A stretch of 64,000 nt of DNA. Origin: Nocardia carnea NBRC 14403 (GTDB taxonomy: Bacteria; Actinomycetota; Actinomycetes; Mycobacteriales; Mycobacteriaceae). Of this stretch, positions 7,351 to 20,006 are shown one piece after another (positions within the stretch are counted from its first letter, which is position 1; each line of letters starts with the position of its first letter). The translations under genes were made by a program, and so were the position numbers. The notes beneath the pieces are model-generated. The model did no database searches. It was given only the letters and a program-made list of their open reading frames with translations, and was not told the origin of the DNA. The DNA lies in NCBI RefSeq assembly GCF_000308515.1, contig NZ_BAFV01000057.1, positions 62,001 through 126,000 of the forward strand. Reading direction: 5' to 3'.

Positions 7351-8598
7351 ATGAGTTCCTACCGCACCGTCGTGCGGGCACTGTATATCGGCGTCGCGGC
7401 CGTGCTCACCGTCTCGGTCCTCGTCCCGCAGGTACGGCTGTACCGGGAGGAACAGCCGCCCACGGATATTGTGGCGCAACTGCACTTTCTCCGGCCCGAA
7501 CTGGAATCCGGGCTCGGGCAGCAGATGCAGGAGCTGTTTCCCGAAGGATATTTCTTCTCCCATGTTCTGTACGGACTGGCGTGGACCGATATCGCGCGCC
7601 TGGATCCGTCGTACCGGGAAGAGGCCCTGCGGGAGTCCCGATGGGCGCTGGCCCGGCTCGACACATCCGCGGGGCGAGAAGGTTTCGATGCCGGCCTGCT
7701 TCCGGCGCACGGGGTTTTCTACACCGGCTGGTCCAGTCGGTTACGCGGAGCGGTGATCGAACTCGCCGGCCCCGGTGCACCGGAGACAGCGCAGTTCGCC
7801 GCCGATTGCACGGCACTCGCGGCAGCTTTCGAGGCGGACGGGCCGTTCCTCGAGGCATATCCGGGACAGGCCTGGCCGGTCGACAGTGTGGTTGCCGTCG
7901 CGACCCTGCGATTACACGACCGGGTGGCCGAACCTCGGTTCGAACCGGTGATATCCGAATGGCTGGTATCGGCCCGCAGCCGGCTGGACCCGGCGACCGG
8001 GTTGCTTCCACATCTGGCGGCCCCCGTGACCGAGGGCGCGCGCGGCTCATCCCAAGCGCTCATCCAGCGGTTCCTGCCGGAAATCGACAAGGACTGGGCG
8101 GATGAGCAGTACGGCACGTTTCGCCGCGTTTTCGTCGATACCCCGCTCGGCCTGCCAGGAGTGCGGGAGTACCCACACGGCCGCGACGGTACGGGCGATG
8201 TGGATTCCGGGCCACTGATTCTCGGTGTCAGCGCCTCGGCCACCGTGGTTGCTCTCGGCGCGGCCCGCGTACACGGCGATCGCCCGCTGGCCGGGGCACT
8301 CACCGGCCTCGGCGAAAGCCTGGGCGTACCGGTCACTCTCGGAGCGTCCAAGCGCTACGCCTTCGGCGTCCTCCCCATCGGCGACGCCTTTCTGGCCTGG
8401 TCCTTCGCCGCGCCGACCGCCACCGGCGAGCTACCTTTTCCGCCGGTAACCGCCTGGTGGTGGCGCTCACCCTGGCATGCGCTCGCGCTGGCGGTCATCG
8501 CCGTGCTGTGGTTGCCGGTGATCCGCGGCGTCCGGAATTCACGGCGATCCGGTGCCGGGCAGACGGCCCCGCCAACGCGTTCACTGGATCGTCAATAG
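7351..8598 (+). CDS. Membrane-anchored protein of unknown function, probable alpha/alpha-barrel ectodomain
   Basis: 415 aa. A membrane segment at residues 8-27 (ALYIGVAAVLTVSVLVPQVR) and another near the C-terminus (ALALAVIAVLWLPVI, about 375-392), with a short Arg-rich tail, bracket a ~340-residue domain. That domain is rich in helix pairs with motifs such as LLPAHGVFYTGWSSRLRGA, SQALIQRFLPEIDKDWADEQ and VLPIGDAFLAWSF. The layout recalls alpha/alpha-toroid proteins, including the linalool-dehydratase/isomerase group, but this is a fold-level guess. It stands alone between the TPR-like gene and a convergent DUF1330 gene. Start at ATG 7351. Confidence 0.6.
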   Translation: MSSYRTVVRALYIGVAAVLTVSVLVPQVRLYREEQPPTDIVAQLHFLRPELESGLGQQMQELFPEGYFFSHVLYGLAWTDIARLDPSYREEALRESRWALARLDTSAGREGFDAGLLPAHGVFYTGWSSRLRGAVIELAGPGAPETAQFAADCTALAAAFEADGPFLEAYPGQAWPVDSVVAVATLRLHDRVAEPRFEPVISEWLVSARSRLDPATGLLPHLAAPVTEGARGSSQALIQRFLPEIDKDWADEQYGTFRRVFVDTPLGLPGVREYPHGRDGTGDVDSGPLILGVSASATVVALGAARVHGDRPLAGALTGLGESLGVPVTLGASKRYAFGVLPIGDAFLAWSFAAPTATGELPFPPVTAWWWRSPWHALALAVIAVLWLPVIRGVRNSRRSGAGQTAPPTRSLDRQ

Positions 8599-8633
8599 AT
8601 CCTTTCCGAACCAACGCACAGGGCACTCCGCGA

Positions 8634-9002
8634 CTATCCGGCGAATCCGGGAATGGTCGCCTGCAATACCGCCTCCGACAACGCGCTGGTCCGCAGAGTC
8701 GTCACCCCTTGATAGCCGGGATCGCGGACCATCTGCAGGAACGTCTCCCGGCTCGGGTAACGCACCAGCAGTACCGCATCCCATGCTTGGCCGTCCTCGG
8801 CGACCAATGCGGTGGAGCCCTGTCCCGAATAGATCAGCTCGGCGCCGTACTTCTTCAGGAAAGGGGCGGCAGCGCGGGCATATTCCTGGTAGCTCGTCGC
8901 GCCGTCCGGCGCGAAACGGAGCAGGTTGAGCATAACCACCGGACCACCCGGGTCCTCACTGATCAGGCGTTGCAGGTCGGCTCTACCGGGATCGACTGCC
9001 AT
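8634..9002 (-). CDS. DUF1330-like dimeric alpha/beta-barrel protein
   Basis: 122 aa from ATG 9002, which has AGAAGG a few bases upstream; an in-frame start 36 bp earlier lacks this. PVVMLNLLRFAPDGATSYQEYARAAAPFLKKYG and later DAVLLVRYPSRETFLQMVRDPGYQ match the DUF1330/ferredoxin-like alpha+beta barrel pattern. Members are small and often homodimeric, with no established general reaction. It lies next to a pyridoxamine-oxidase-like gene in the same orientation, about 95 bp away. Confidence 0.75.
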   Translation of the reverse strand: MAVDPGRADLQRLISEDPGGPVVMLNLLRFAPDGATSYQEYARAAAPFLKKYGAELIYSGQGSTALVAEDGQAWDAVLLVRYPSRETFLQMVRDPGYQGVTTLRTSALSEAVLQATIPGFAG

Positions 9003-9098
9003 GGGCACCTTCTCTCGCGACGGAAACGGCGGTGCCATCCTAGTTCCGGGGCGTCACCTGGTCCTATGTCCCCGAAGGACAGTTCGCCGCGGCCACTG

Positions 9099-9620
9099 TC
9101 AGGACGCAGTGAGCTTGGCGAAATCAGGGGCGTAGACGGTCATCCAGTGCGGGCGCAACCGGTAGAAGACAACCTCGTTGTCCCAGTCGAAACCGTCGTC
9201 GCCGTACTGGTCTTTCAGGTAGGCGAGCAGTTCGGGCCATTCGGCGTCGGGCTCGCCGCCCGCCGGGTTCAGGATCTCCGCGGTGCCGTGCGTGAACACG
9301 CCCAGGTCCTCACCGTCCATATGCGCGACGCTGGCACCCGGACGCGCGGCGAGATGCCGGGCCTTGGCGGCGTCACGCGCGGTGCCGAAGTACCAGCGGC
9401 CGTGCAGGAAGTGCCCGTCCACGCCGCTGATCCGCGGTTCTCCTTTGGCGGTCACGGTGGACAACGCCAGCGTGCGCATACCGGTGAGGACCGCGGTGAG
9501 CTGTTCCGCGGTCAAGGTGCGGTCGGCGGCGATGATCGAGCGCAGGTGGTTCGTGGAACCCGCGAGGGACGAGTCGAGCAGGGCCTGCAGTTCGGTCAGT
9601 TCTTCCGGAGTTTCGCGCAT
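9099..9620 (-). CDS. Pyridoxamine 5'-phosphate oxidase-fold flavin/F420-binding protein
   Basis: 173 aa. MRTLALSTVTAKGEPRISGVDGHFLHGRWYFGTARDAAKARHLAARP is the split-beta-barrel core of the PNPOx-like family, which binds FMN, F420 or heme. ASVAHMDGEDLGVFTHGTAEI completes the barrel. The C-terminal third (DQYGDDGFDWDNEVVFYRLRPHWMTVYAP) closes the domain. Proteins like this are common in mycolata, mostly as F420- or FMN-dependent reductases of uncertain substrate. Divergent from cstA. Confidence 0.8.
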   Translation of the reverse strand: MRETPEELTELQALLDSSLAGSTNHLRSIIAADRTLTAEQLTAVLTGMRTLALSTVTAKGEPRISGVDGHFLHGRWYFGTARDAAKARHLAARPGASVAHMDGEDLGVFTHGTAEILNPAGGEPDAEWPELLAYLKDQYGDDGFDWDNEVVFYRLRPHWMTVYAPDFAKLTAS

Positions 9621-9810
9621 CGCCCCACCGTAAGCGCGCCCGGGCCCGCAACGGTTGACCGAAATTGCTCACTTCGGCGGCGGTGCGGGAACCCGGCGTC
9701 GTCCGCTCGCCGCGCCACAGCGACCGTTCGGCGCAATCGTCCGACCGCCCGGTACCCATCGGTTAACTTCATGTGACAGGCATGTCCGCTCGCTGTACAG
9801 GAGTTGCCCG

Positions 9811-12072
9811 ATGGGGACAATCGAATACCTCAAGACCGACCCCGATCGGCCACCGGTCGGTGTGGTCGACCGCTCCCCGATCACCCCCGCGAAGAAGGCG
9901 ATCTTCGCGGCCATCGCGGTGCTCGGGGCGGTGGCCTGGACAATCCTCGCGATCTCGCGCGGTGAGTCGGTCAATGCCATTTGGATCGTGATCGCCGCGG
10001 TCTGTACTTACATCATCGCGTACCGGTTCTACGCCCGGCTGATCGAATACAAGGTGGTCAAACCCCGCGACGACCTCGCGACGCCCGCCGAGATCCTGGA
10101 CAACGGCAAAGACTTCATGCCGATGGACCGGCGGGTGCTGTTCGGGCACCATTTCGCGGCCATCGCGGGTGCCGGTCCGCTGGTCGGTCCGGTGCTGGCG
10201 GCGCAGATGGGGTATCTGCCGGGGACGATCTGGATCATCGTCGGTGTCGTATTCGCCGGCGCTGTCCAGGACTACCTGGTGCTGTGGGTGTCGACGAAGC
10301 GGCGCGGCCGCAGTCTCGGCCAGATGGCGCGTGACGAACTCGGGGTGATCGGCGGCGGCGCCGCGATCATCGGCGTACTGGCGATCATGATGATCCTGCT
10401 GGCAGTGCTCGCGCTGGTCGTGGTCAATGCGCTCGCGGAGAGCCCCTGGGGTGTTTTCTCCGTCGCGATGACCATCCCCATCGCCCTGTTCATGGGTGTC
10501 TACCTGAGGTACCTGCGGCCGGGCGCGGTCGGCGAGGTATCCGCGATCGGCTTCGTACTGCTGATCCTGGCGATCATCGGGGGCGGCTGGGTCAACGAGA
10601 ACGAGACCTGGGCCGGCTGGTTCACCTTCTCGCCGGTCACGCTCTCCTGGATGCTGATCGCCTACGGCTTCGTGGCCTCGGTGCTACCGGTCTGGCTGTT
10701 GCTGGCGCCGCGCGACTACCTGTCCACATTCATGAAGATCGGCACGATCTTCCTGCTCGCGATCGGCATCCTGGTCACGATGCCCGTTCTGAAGGCGCCC
10801 GCTGTTTCGGAGTTCGCGACCTCGGGCACCGGGCCGGCGTTCGCAGGCAGCTTGTTCCCGTTCCTGTTCATCACCATCGCCTGCGGTGCACTGTCCGGGT
10901 TCCACGCGCTGGTGTCGTCGGGAACGACGCCGAAGCTGGTGGAGAAGGAATCCCATATCAAGATGATCGGCTACGGCGGCATGCTGATGGAGTCGTTCGT
11001 GGCGGTGATGGCGCTGATCACGGCCTCGATCATCGACCAGCACCTGTACTTTGCGATGAACGCGCCGGCGGGTGCAACCGGCGGGACAGCCGAAACCGCC
11101 GCCGCCTATACAAACGGCCTCGGTCTCTCGGGGCCGCCCACGACCGGCGCCGCGCTGGACCAAGCGGCAGTAGACGTCGGCGAGGAATCGGTGATCTCGC
11201 GTACGGGCGGTGCACCCACCCTCGCGATCGGCATCTCCGAGGTATTCTCCGGTTTCCTCGGCGGCGGCGCCATGAAGTCTTTCTGGTACCACTTCGCGAT
11301 CATGTTCGAGGCGCTGTTCATCCTCACCACGGTCGATGCGGGAACCCGCGTGGCACGGTTCATGCTCTCGGATTCGCTCGGTAATCTGCGCGGCCCGGCC
11401 CGCAAGTTCTCCGACCCGTCCTGGCGGATCGGCGCCTGGTTGTGCTCGGCGATCGTGGTGGCCGGCTGGGGTTCGATCCTGCTCATGGGCGTCACCGACC
11501 CGCTGGGCGGGATCAACGCCCTGTTCCCGCTGTTCGGGATCGCCAACCAGCTACTGGCGGCGATCGCGCTGGTGGTGGTGGTGACGATCCTGGTGAAGAA
11601 GGGCCTGACGAAGTGGGCGTGGATCCCGGGTATCGCACTGGCCTGGGACCTGATCGTCACCATGACCGCCTCCTGGCAGAAGATCTTCTCCGCCGATCCG
11701 AAGGTGGGTTACTGGAAGCAGAACAGCATCTGCCGCGCCGCCCGCGACGCCGGCGAACTCTGCCTGACCGCCAAAACCCCCGGCGATGTGGACGCGGTGA
11801 TCCGCAATACGTTCATCCAAGGGGCGCTGTCGATCATCTTCGCTGTGCTGGTGCTGATCGTGGTGCTCGCCGGGGCCCGGGTGTGCTATCGGGCCTGGAA
11901 ATCCGGTGGCACGTCCACCACGGAATCGCCGGAGGAGCCGTCGAAGATTTTCGCGCCGAGCGGCTTCCTCCCGACCCCCGCAGAGAAGAAAGTGCAGCAG
12001 GAGTGGGACGAGCTGATCGCCAAGGGTGAGGTCGCGGCGCCGGGTTCGGCGCACGCGGAGGTCCGCAGTTGA
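9811..12072 (+). CDS. cstA: CstA-type carbon-starvation (pyruvate) transporter
   Basis: 753 aa from ATG 9811, which has CAGGAG eight bases upstream; the open frame extends further left without homology. About 16-18 hydrophobic segments run through the protein. Recognisable CstA blocks include FGHHFAAIAGAGPLVGPVLA, GALSGFHALVSSGTTPKLV, FWYHFAIMFEALFILTTVDAGTR and LFGIANQLLAAIAL. CstA proteins take up pyruvate and peptides when carbon is limiting. The C-terminus ends in a soluble tail with PTPAEKKVQQEWDEL. It overlaps the small ybdD-type gene at its stop, the normal cstA-ybdD arrangement. Confidence 0.95.
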   Translation: MGTIEYLKTDPDRPPVGVVDRSPITPAKKAIFAAIAVLGAVAWTILAISRGESVNAIWIVIAAVCTYIIAYRFYARLIEYKVVKPRDDLATPAEILDNGKDFMPMDRRVLFGHHFAAIAGAGPLVGPVLAAQMGYLPGTIWIIVGVVFAGAVQDYLVLWVSTKRRGRSLGQMARDELGVIGGGAAIIGVLAIMMILLAVLALVVVNALAESPWGVFSVAMTIPIALFMGVYLRYLRPGAVGEVSAIGFVLLILAIIGGGWVNENETWAGWFTFSPVTLSWMLIAYGFVASVLPVWLLLAPRDYLSTFMKIGTIFLLAIGILVTMPVLKAPAVSEFATSGTGPAFAGSLFPFLFITIACGALSGFHALVSSGTTPKLVEKESHIKMIGYGGMLMESFVAVMALITASIIDQHLYFAMNAPAGATGGTAETAAAYTNGLGLSGPPTTGAALDQAAVDVGEESVISRTGGAPTLAIGISEVFSGFLGGGAMKSFWYHFAIMFEALFILTTVDAGTRVARFMLSDSLGNLRGPARKFSDPSWRIGAWLCSAIVVAGWGSILLMGVTDPLGGINALFPLFGIANQLLAAIALVVVVTILVKKGLTKWAWIPGIALAWDLIVTMTASWQKIFSADPKVGYWKQNSICRAARDAGELCLTAKTPGDVDAVIRNTFIQGALSIIFAVLVLIVVLAGARVCYRAWKSGGTSTTESPEEPSKIFAPSGFLPTPAEKKVQQEWDELIAKGEVAAPGSAHAEVRS

Positions 12073-12317
12073 TTCGCCGCGCCGCCCCGGCGGCCCCCGC
12101 ACGTCACACACCGTGGCGTGCGGGGGCCGCCGCGGTGATCCGGGCGGTGCGGACGGTCGGCTGGTATCTGGACTCCGTCGTCGGCGGACAGGACTACCAG
12201 CGATACGTCGCCCATATGCGCCGTGTCCACCCGGACAAGCCGATCGCCGACAAAAGCGCGTACTGGCGTGAACGGTATGCCGACGCGGAACGAAACCCGG
12301 GCGCCCGCTGCTGCTGA
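12069..12317 (+). CDS. YbdD/YjiX-family (DUF466) small protein
   Basis: 82 aa with a TTG start overlapping the cstA stop (TTGA). VVGGQDYQRYVAHMRRVHPDKP, then YWRERYADAERNPGARCC is the conserved core and tail of the YbdD family, which always accompanies CstA-type transporters. Co-expression with cstA by coupling is therefore expected; a role in supporting the transporter is known for related pairs but not shown here. Confidence 0.85.
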   Translation: MIRRAAPAAPARHTPWRAGAAAVIRAVRTVGWYLDSVVGGQDYQRYVAHMRRVHPDKPIADKSAYWRERYADAERNPGARCC

Positions 12318-12638
12318 CGGAAACACCGGGTACCACGATCCGGCCGGCACCGGTAGCCGCCCAGCCCCCGGCCAGGGACGCCGAACAAGCCTCATCGGTG
12401 CCGTGCTCGAGCAGGCCGATGCCGGAACAACAGCATTGCTCGGATACGGGCACGATCGGTTTCGAGGCCGGCCGGAGCGTGTCGGCCCTGGTATTCGCTC
12501 CGCGGCGATACAGCCGGTGACCATTCGCCGCAGCGTTGACACCTGGGGAAACAGCCGGCGCGGCACCTCGGAGACTCACCCGTTGCGATGTCTGTTTTCC
12601 GCTAGCCATGGTCGGCGCGAGATGACATCGTAAATCGG
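12318..12638. other. Intergenic, cstA-ybdD to ada/alkA
   Basis: About 320 bp between two plus-strand genes. It should contain the ada/alkA promoter. No strong inverted repeat, riboswitch or plausible gene was recognised; the open frames here have no domain-like sequence. Confidence 0.4.
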
Positions 12639-14270
12639 GTGAGCATCACGGTCCTGGATTTCGAGCGCTGCTATCGCGCCGTCACCGCGCGCGACTCCCG
12701 GTTCGACGGGCAGTTCTACACCGCCGTCCGCACCACCGGGATCTACTGCCGCCCCTCCTGCCCGGCCATCACCCCCAAACCCGCCAACGTGACCTTCCTG
12801 CCGACGGCGGCCGCCGCGCAGCAGGCCGGTTACCGGGCGTGCCGGCGTTGCCTGCCCGATGCCGCGCCGGGATCGCCACTGTGGAACACCCGCGCGGATC
12901 TCGCGGCCCGGGCCATGCGACTCATCGGCGACGGCGTGGTGGAACGCGGCGGAGTCTCGGCGCTGGCGGCGACGCTGGGCTATTCGCAGCGCCAGCTCAC
13001 CCGGGTCCTCACCAGCGAACTCGGCGCCGGCCCACTCGCACTGGCCCGGGCCCATCGGGCACATACGGCGCGGCTGCTCATCCAGACCACGGATATGCCG
13101 ATGTCCGATATCGCCTTCGCCGCGGGTTTCGCGAGTATCCGCCAGTTCAACGACACCGTGCGCGAGGTGTTCGCGGTGAGCCCGAGCACGATGCGTGCGG
13201 AGGCCCAGCGGCGGAGTCGCACGGATTCGCAGCGGCAGGGTCGCTCCGGGGCACAGTGTGAAGGCAGCGCCGAATCACAGCGGCGAGGTCAGCGGCACAG
13301 CCGCGAGGACGGGCAGTGGTCGAACGACCCGGCGACCCCCACTGCCTGCGGCACCCTCACCCTGCGCCTGCCCTATCGCGAACCACTCGACCGTGACTGG
13401 CTCGAATGGTTCCTGTCGGCCCATACGACCCCCGGCCTGGAAATATGGCAGACCGGGCCGACCGGCGAAGGCTCCTACCTGCGCAATCTCCGCACCCCGC
13501 ACGGTTACGCGGGGATACGGCTCAGCGTGCTGCCGGGCCATGTCCGCGCGGAACTGGCATTGCGCGATATGCGCGATCTCGCACCCACGGTGGCGCGGAT
13601 CCGGCATCTACTGGATCTGGACGCCGATCCGGTCGCCGTCGACGAAGCACTCCTGCACTCGGGGCAACTCCCCGGGGAAGCCGCGCCGTTCACCCCGGGC
13701 ATCCGAGTACCCGGCTGCGCGGACCCCGCGGAGTTGTTGTTGCGCACCATGATCGGGCAGCAGATCTCGGTGGCGGCCGCGAACACCCATACCGCCCGCC
13801 TGGTCGCCGCGCTCGGCGAACCCACCGACGGCCCGATACCGCGACTCTTCCCCACCCCCGCCACGATCGCCGAGCACGGCGCGGAAGTACTGGCCGGCCC
13901 CGCCCAGCGCATCCGGTCGATCACGGCCGCCGCGGCCGCGCTGGCGAGCGGCGAGCTGGTCCTGCACCAAGGCCGGACGGCCGCCGACCTACGCCGCGAG
14001 CTGATGGCGCTTCCGGGCGTCGGCCCGTGGACCGCCGACTACGTGACCATGCGGTTGCTCGCCGACCCCGACATCCTGCTCACCACCGATCTCGTGGTCC
14101 GCCGCGGCGCAGCCCGGCACAGGATCGACCTGTCCGACACCACGCGCTGGTCCCCCTGGCGCTCCTACCTGTCCATGCAACTGTGGCGATCCGAGCTGCG
14201 TGCCCGCACCGCGACCGGCGCCGCTGCCGCGAAAACCGCTGATTCCGAAGCGAAAGTGAGTATCTCGTGA
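12639..14270 (+). CDS. alkA: Ada-type AraC regulator fused to AlkA 3-methyladenine DNA glycosylase
   Basis: 543 aa from GTG 12639. Residues 1-80 are the Ada zinc domain: RDSRFDGQFYTAVRTTGIYC with Cys-x3-Cys (CRPSC) and Cys-x2-Cys (CRRC), the phosphotriester methyl acceptor. Residues ~90-185 are the AraC helix-turn-helix (GVSALAATLGYSQRQLTRVL, MSDIAFAAGFASIRQFND). A Ser/Gln/Arg-rich linker (185-230) leads to the AlkA domain at 235-530, with the helix-hairpin-helix LMALPGVGPWTADYVTMRLL and a downstream catalytic Asp (ADPDILLTTDLVVRRG). It removes alkylated bases and senses alkylation damage. ogt follows with overlapping stop/start. Confidence 0.95.
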   Translation: MSITVLDFERCYRAVTARDSRFDGQFYTAVRTTGIYCRPSCPAITPKPANVTFLPTAAAAQQAGYRACRRCLPDAAPGSPLWNTRADLAARAMRLIGDGVVERGGVSALAATLGYSQRQLTRVLTSELGAGPLALARAHRAHTARLLIQTTDMPMSDIAFAAGFASIRQFNDTVREVFAVSPSTMRAEAQRRSRTDSQRQGRSGAQCEGSAESQRRGQRHSREDGQWSNDPATPTACGTLTLRLPYREPLDRDWLEWFLSAHTTPGLEIWQTGPTGEGSYLRNLRTPHGYAGIRLSVLPGHVRAELALRDMRDLAPTVARIRHLLDLDADPVAVDEALLHSGQLPGEAAPFTPGIRVPGCADPAELLLRTMIGQQISVAAANTHTARLVAALGEPTDGPIPRLFPTPATIAEHGAEVLAGPAQRIRSITAAAAALASGELVLHQGRTAADLRRELMALPGVGPWTADYVTMRLLADPDILLTTDLVVRRGAARHRIDLSDTTRWSPWRSYLSMQLWRSELRARTATGAAAAKTADSEAKVSIS

Positions 14271-14803
14271 TGTCTGCTCCCACCATCTCCCCCGCTCGTA
14301 CCGGCACCGCCGATTTCGCGACCGTCGACACCCCACTCGGCCCGTTCACCAGTATCGTCGCCACGGACGGGGCGGTACTGGCGGCCGGCTGGACCGCGGC
14401 ACCGGAGGACCTGCGCGTACTCGTCCACCCCACGCTGCGGCCGGACGATCTGCGCGCCCGCACCGAACTCGGCTCGGTGACCGCGGCAGTTACCGCCTAC
14501 CACCGCGGCGACGTCACCGCCATCGACGCCGTCCCGGTACGGCAGCGGTCGGGCGAATTCCTCGCACACGCCTGGGATGTGCTGCGCACGGTGCCCGCCG
14601 GAAACCCGATCTCCTACACAGCGTTCGCGGCCCGCGCCGGCCGTCCGGCCGCCACCCGCGCCGCCGCCGGCGCCTGTGCCCGCAATGCCGCCGCACTTTT
14701 CGTACCGTGCCACCGGATCCTGCGCACCGATGGAACCCTGGGCGGTTTCCGTTGGGGGCTGCCCGCCAAGCGCTGGCTGCTCGACCACGAGTCCGTCGGC
14801 TGA
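14270..14803 (+). CDS. ogt: Methylated-DNA-protein cysteine methyltransferase
   Basis: 177 aa from ATG 14270, whose A is the last base of the alkA stop; a GTG lies one codon earlier. The active-site motif FVPCHRIL with the acceptor Cys is clear, followed by GTLGGFRWGLPAKRWLLDHE, and RNAAALF precedes it. It transfers alkyl groups from O6-alkylguanine to itself (suicide repair). It is cotranscribed with ada/alkA in one alkylation-repair operon. Length and motif are typical of the family. Confidence 0.95.
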   Translation: MSAPTISPARTGTADFATVDTPLGPFTSIVATDGAVLAAGWTAAPEDLRVLVHPTLRPDDLRARTELGSVTAAVTAYHRGDVTAIDAVPVRQRSGEFLAHAWDVLRTVPAGNPISYTAFAARAGRPAATRAAAGACARNAAALFVPCHRILRTDGTLGGFRWGLPAKRWLLDHESVG

Positions 14804-15122
14804 CGACTCCGGACACCCGGTCGTGAGCAACCCCCAGTGCCGGTTTGCTCACGTTCAACAGCTCGCCGGCGGACGCGCTCGGTGCCTACGCGTTGCTGCA
14901 GGCACCCGGCCACAAACACTGTCCTCCGCACGCGCCGATTCACCGGTGGAGCGGCCGGCCTGGATCGTGGACCAGCGGAGGACCGGACCGGTTCGGCGGA
15001 CGTACCCCCGGACGCAGTCGATCGTGACGCGATGCTGACCGACGTCGTGATCCACTGGCTCAACGGCCCCTCCGCGCTACCACTACAAGGCGCCGGGAAC
15101 TGGGGGCCGGGATCAGCGCGAT
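14804..15122. other. Convergent intergenic, ogt to sbcC, with hairpin
   Basis: About 320 bp between the converging ogt and sbcC genes. An inverted repeat, CGTGAGCAA (14822-14830) with TTGCTCACG (14845-14853), forms a 9-bp stem with a 14-nt loop 18 bp after ogt and may end its transcript. Nothing else could be assigned here. Confidence 0.4.
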
Positions 15123-18517
<3,395 letters not shown>

Positions 18518-18521
<4 letters not shown>

Positions 18522-19714
18522 GCCGTGAGTTCCGTTCCGGCAGCCGCCGGTTCCATGGTGGCGCTACCGCCGGATTCGGGTTCACGTACCGCGGCGGCCA
18601 TTGCCCGGGCCAGCCACTGCATCTCGGTTTCGCTGGGTTCGCCGCGGACATCGCCGAGGAAGGTGCGGGCGATATCCGTATCGTCGCGGCCGCGCACCCG
18701 CTCCCGGTATTTCAGTGCTGTGCTCGCCTGTGGGCGCTCCCATTCCACGTGTACCGCGTGCGGAAACCGCTCCCGTAGTTTGCGCATGGCGTCCACCGGC
18801 CGGGCGTAATCGGTGAGGGTGACCGAGACGTAGTGCTGTTCGGCCGGTTCCCAGGCGGGATCGCCGAGCAGTTCCTCCAGGGTTCCGGTGAGTCTGCTCA
18901 GACCGCGCACCTGCGGCAGCTCGCGTTCCCGTACCCGGGCCGGGCCCGCGGCGTCGAGATCGACCAGCCACACCTTCTTGCGATGTGAGCTCTCGCCGAA
19001 CGAGTACGGCAGCGGCGAACCCGAGTAGCGCACCGTTTCGGCCAGTGTCTGCGGGGAATGCAGGTGTCCCAGGGCCACATAGTCGGCCGCGAGTTCGGCG
19101 AACAGCTGTAGCGGTACCGTCTCCACCCCGCCCACGGAGATGGAACGTTCCGAACCACCGGCCGTCGCACCGGTCACGAAGGCGTGTGCCAGCAGTACCG
19201 CCCGAACTCCCGGGCGCTCCGCGATATCGGCGCGGATACGGGTCAGCACCGCGGCAAGCACCTCGGCATGGGAGCGGGCCTGCGGCACCCCGAGTTCGGC
19301 CCGGCATATCTCCGGCTCCAGGTAGGGGATCCCGTAGAACGCGACTTCCCCGTGCGAATCGGACAGCAGGACAGGCCGGTGCGAATCGGCCACGGTGGTG
19401 CGCAGATACAACCCACCGGCGGCGGCGAAACTGGCCCCGGCGCCGAGCCTGGTGGGGGAATCGTGGTTTCCCGAGGTGGCCACGATCCGCGCCCCGGCAG
19501 CACGAATCGCCTCGAAACCCCTGTTGCACACCGCGATAGCGTCGGCACTGGGGATCGACCGGTCGTAGACGTCGCCCGGCAGCACAACGGTGTCCACCCC
19601 CTCCACGGCGACGAGTCCCGCTATCGCCTCCAGGACCCGCTCCTGGTCGGCCAGCAGGTCCACGCCGTGGAAGGTGCGCCCGATATGCCAGTCCGACGTA
19701 TGCAGGATTCGCAT
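18518..19714 (-). CDS. sbcD: SbcD exonuclease subunit
   Basis: 398 aa from ATG 19714 (MRILHTSDWHIG); the frame opens ten codons earlier without homology. The metallophosphoesterase motifs are in order: DWHIGR, LPGDVYDRSIPS, TSGNHDSPTRLG, LLAHAFV and ALGHLHSP. A C-terminal SbcD-specific domain runs to the end. It is the Mn2+-dependent nuclease of the SbcCD complex. It precedes sbcC with a 4-bp overlap, so both are made from one transcript. Confidence 0.96.
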
Positions 19715-20006
19715 GACCGCGAACTTAGGGCAACCCACCGACACCTTTCAATGCGAATCCGATTCCCGGCGACGCCACACCGGCAACACGCCGACGTCGT
19801 TCTCCGCCCGCCGATCCGGCCGTATCGCGCGCCGGCGACGGTGTCCCACTCCGGCCCCGTGTCTCGAATGAGCCATCGTGGTGGGCGCCACCTACGGGAC
19901 TGGACAGTCATGAATACGCCCGCCGAGCACGGTTTCCGCACAATCGTGGCGCCGGACCCGCCGTGCCGTAACGCGGCCGACCCTTCCGGGCGATAGTGTT
20001 CATTAC

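Noticed and set aside
9765-9810. Possible CRP half-site before cstA
   Set aside because: Only TGTGA is present without the matching TCACA half at the right distance.
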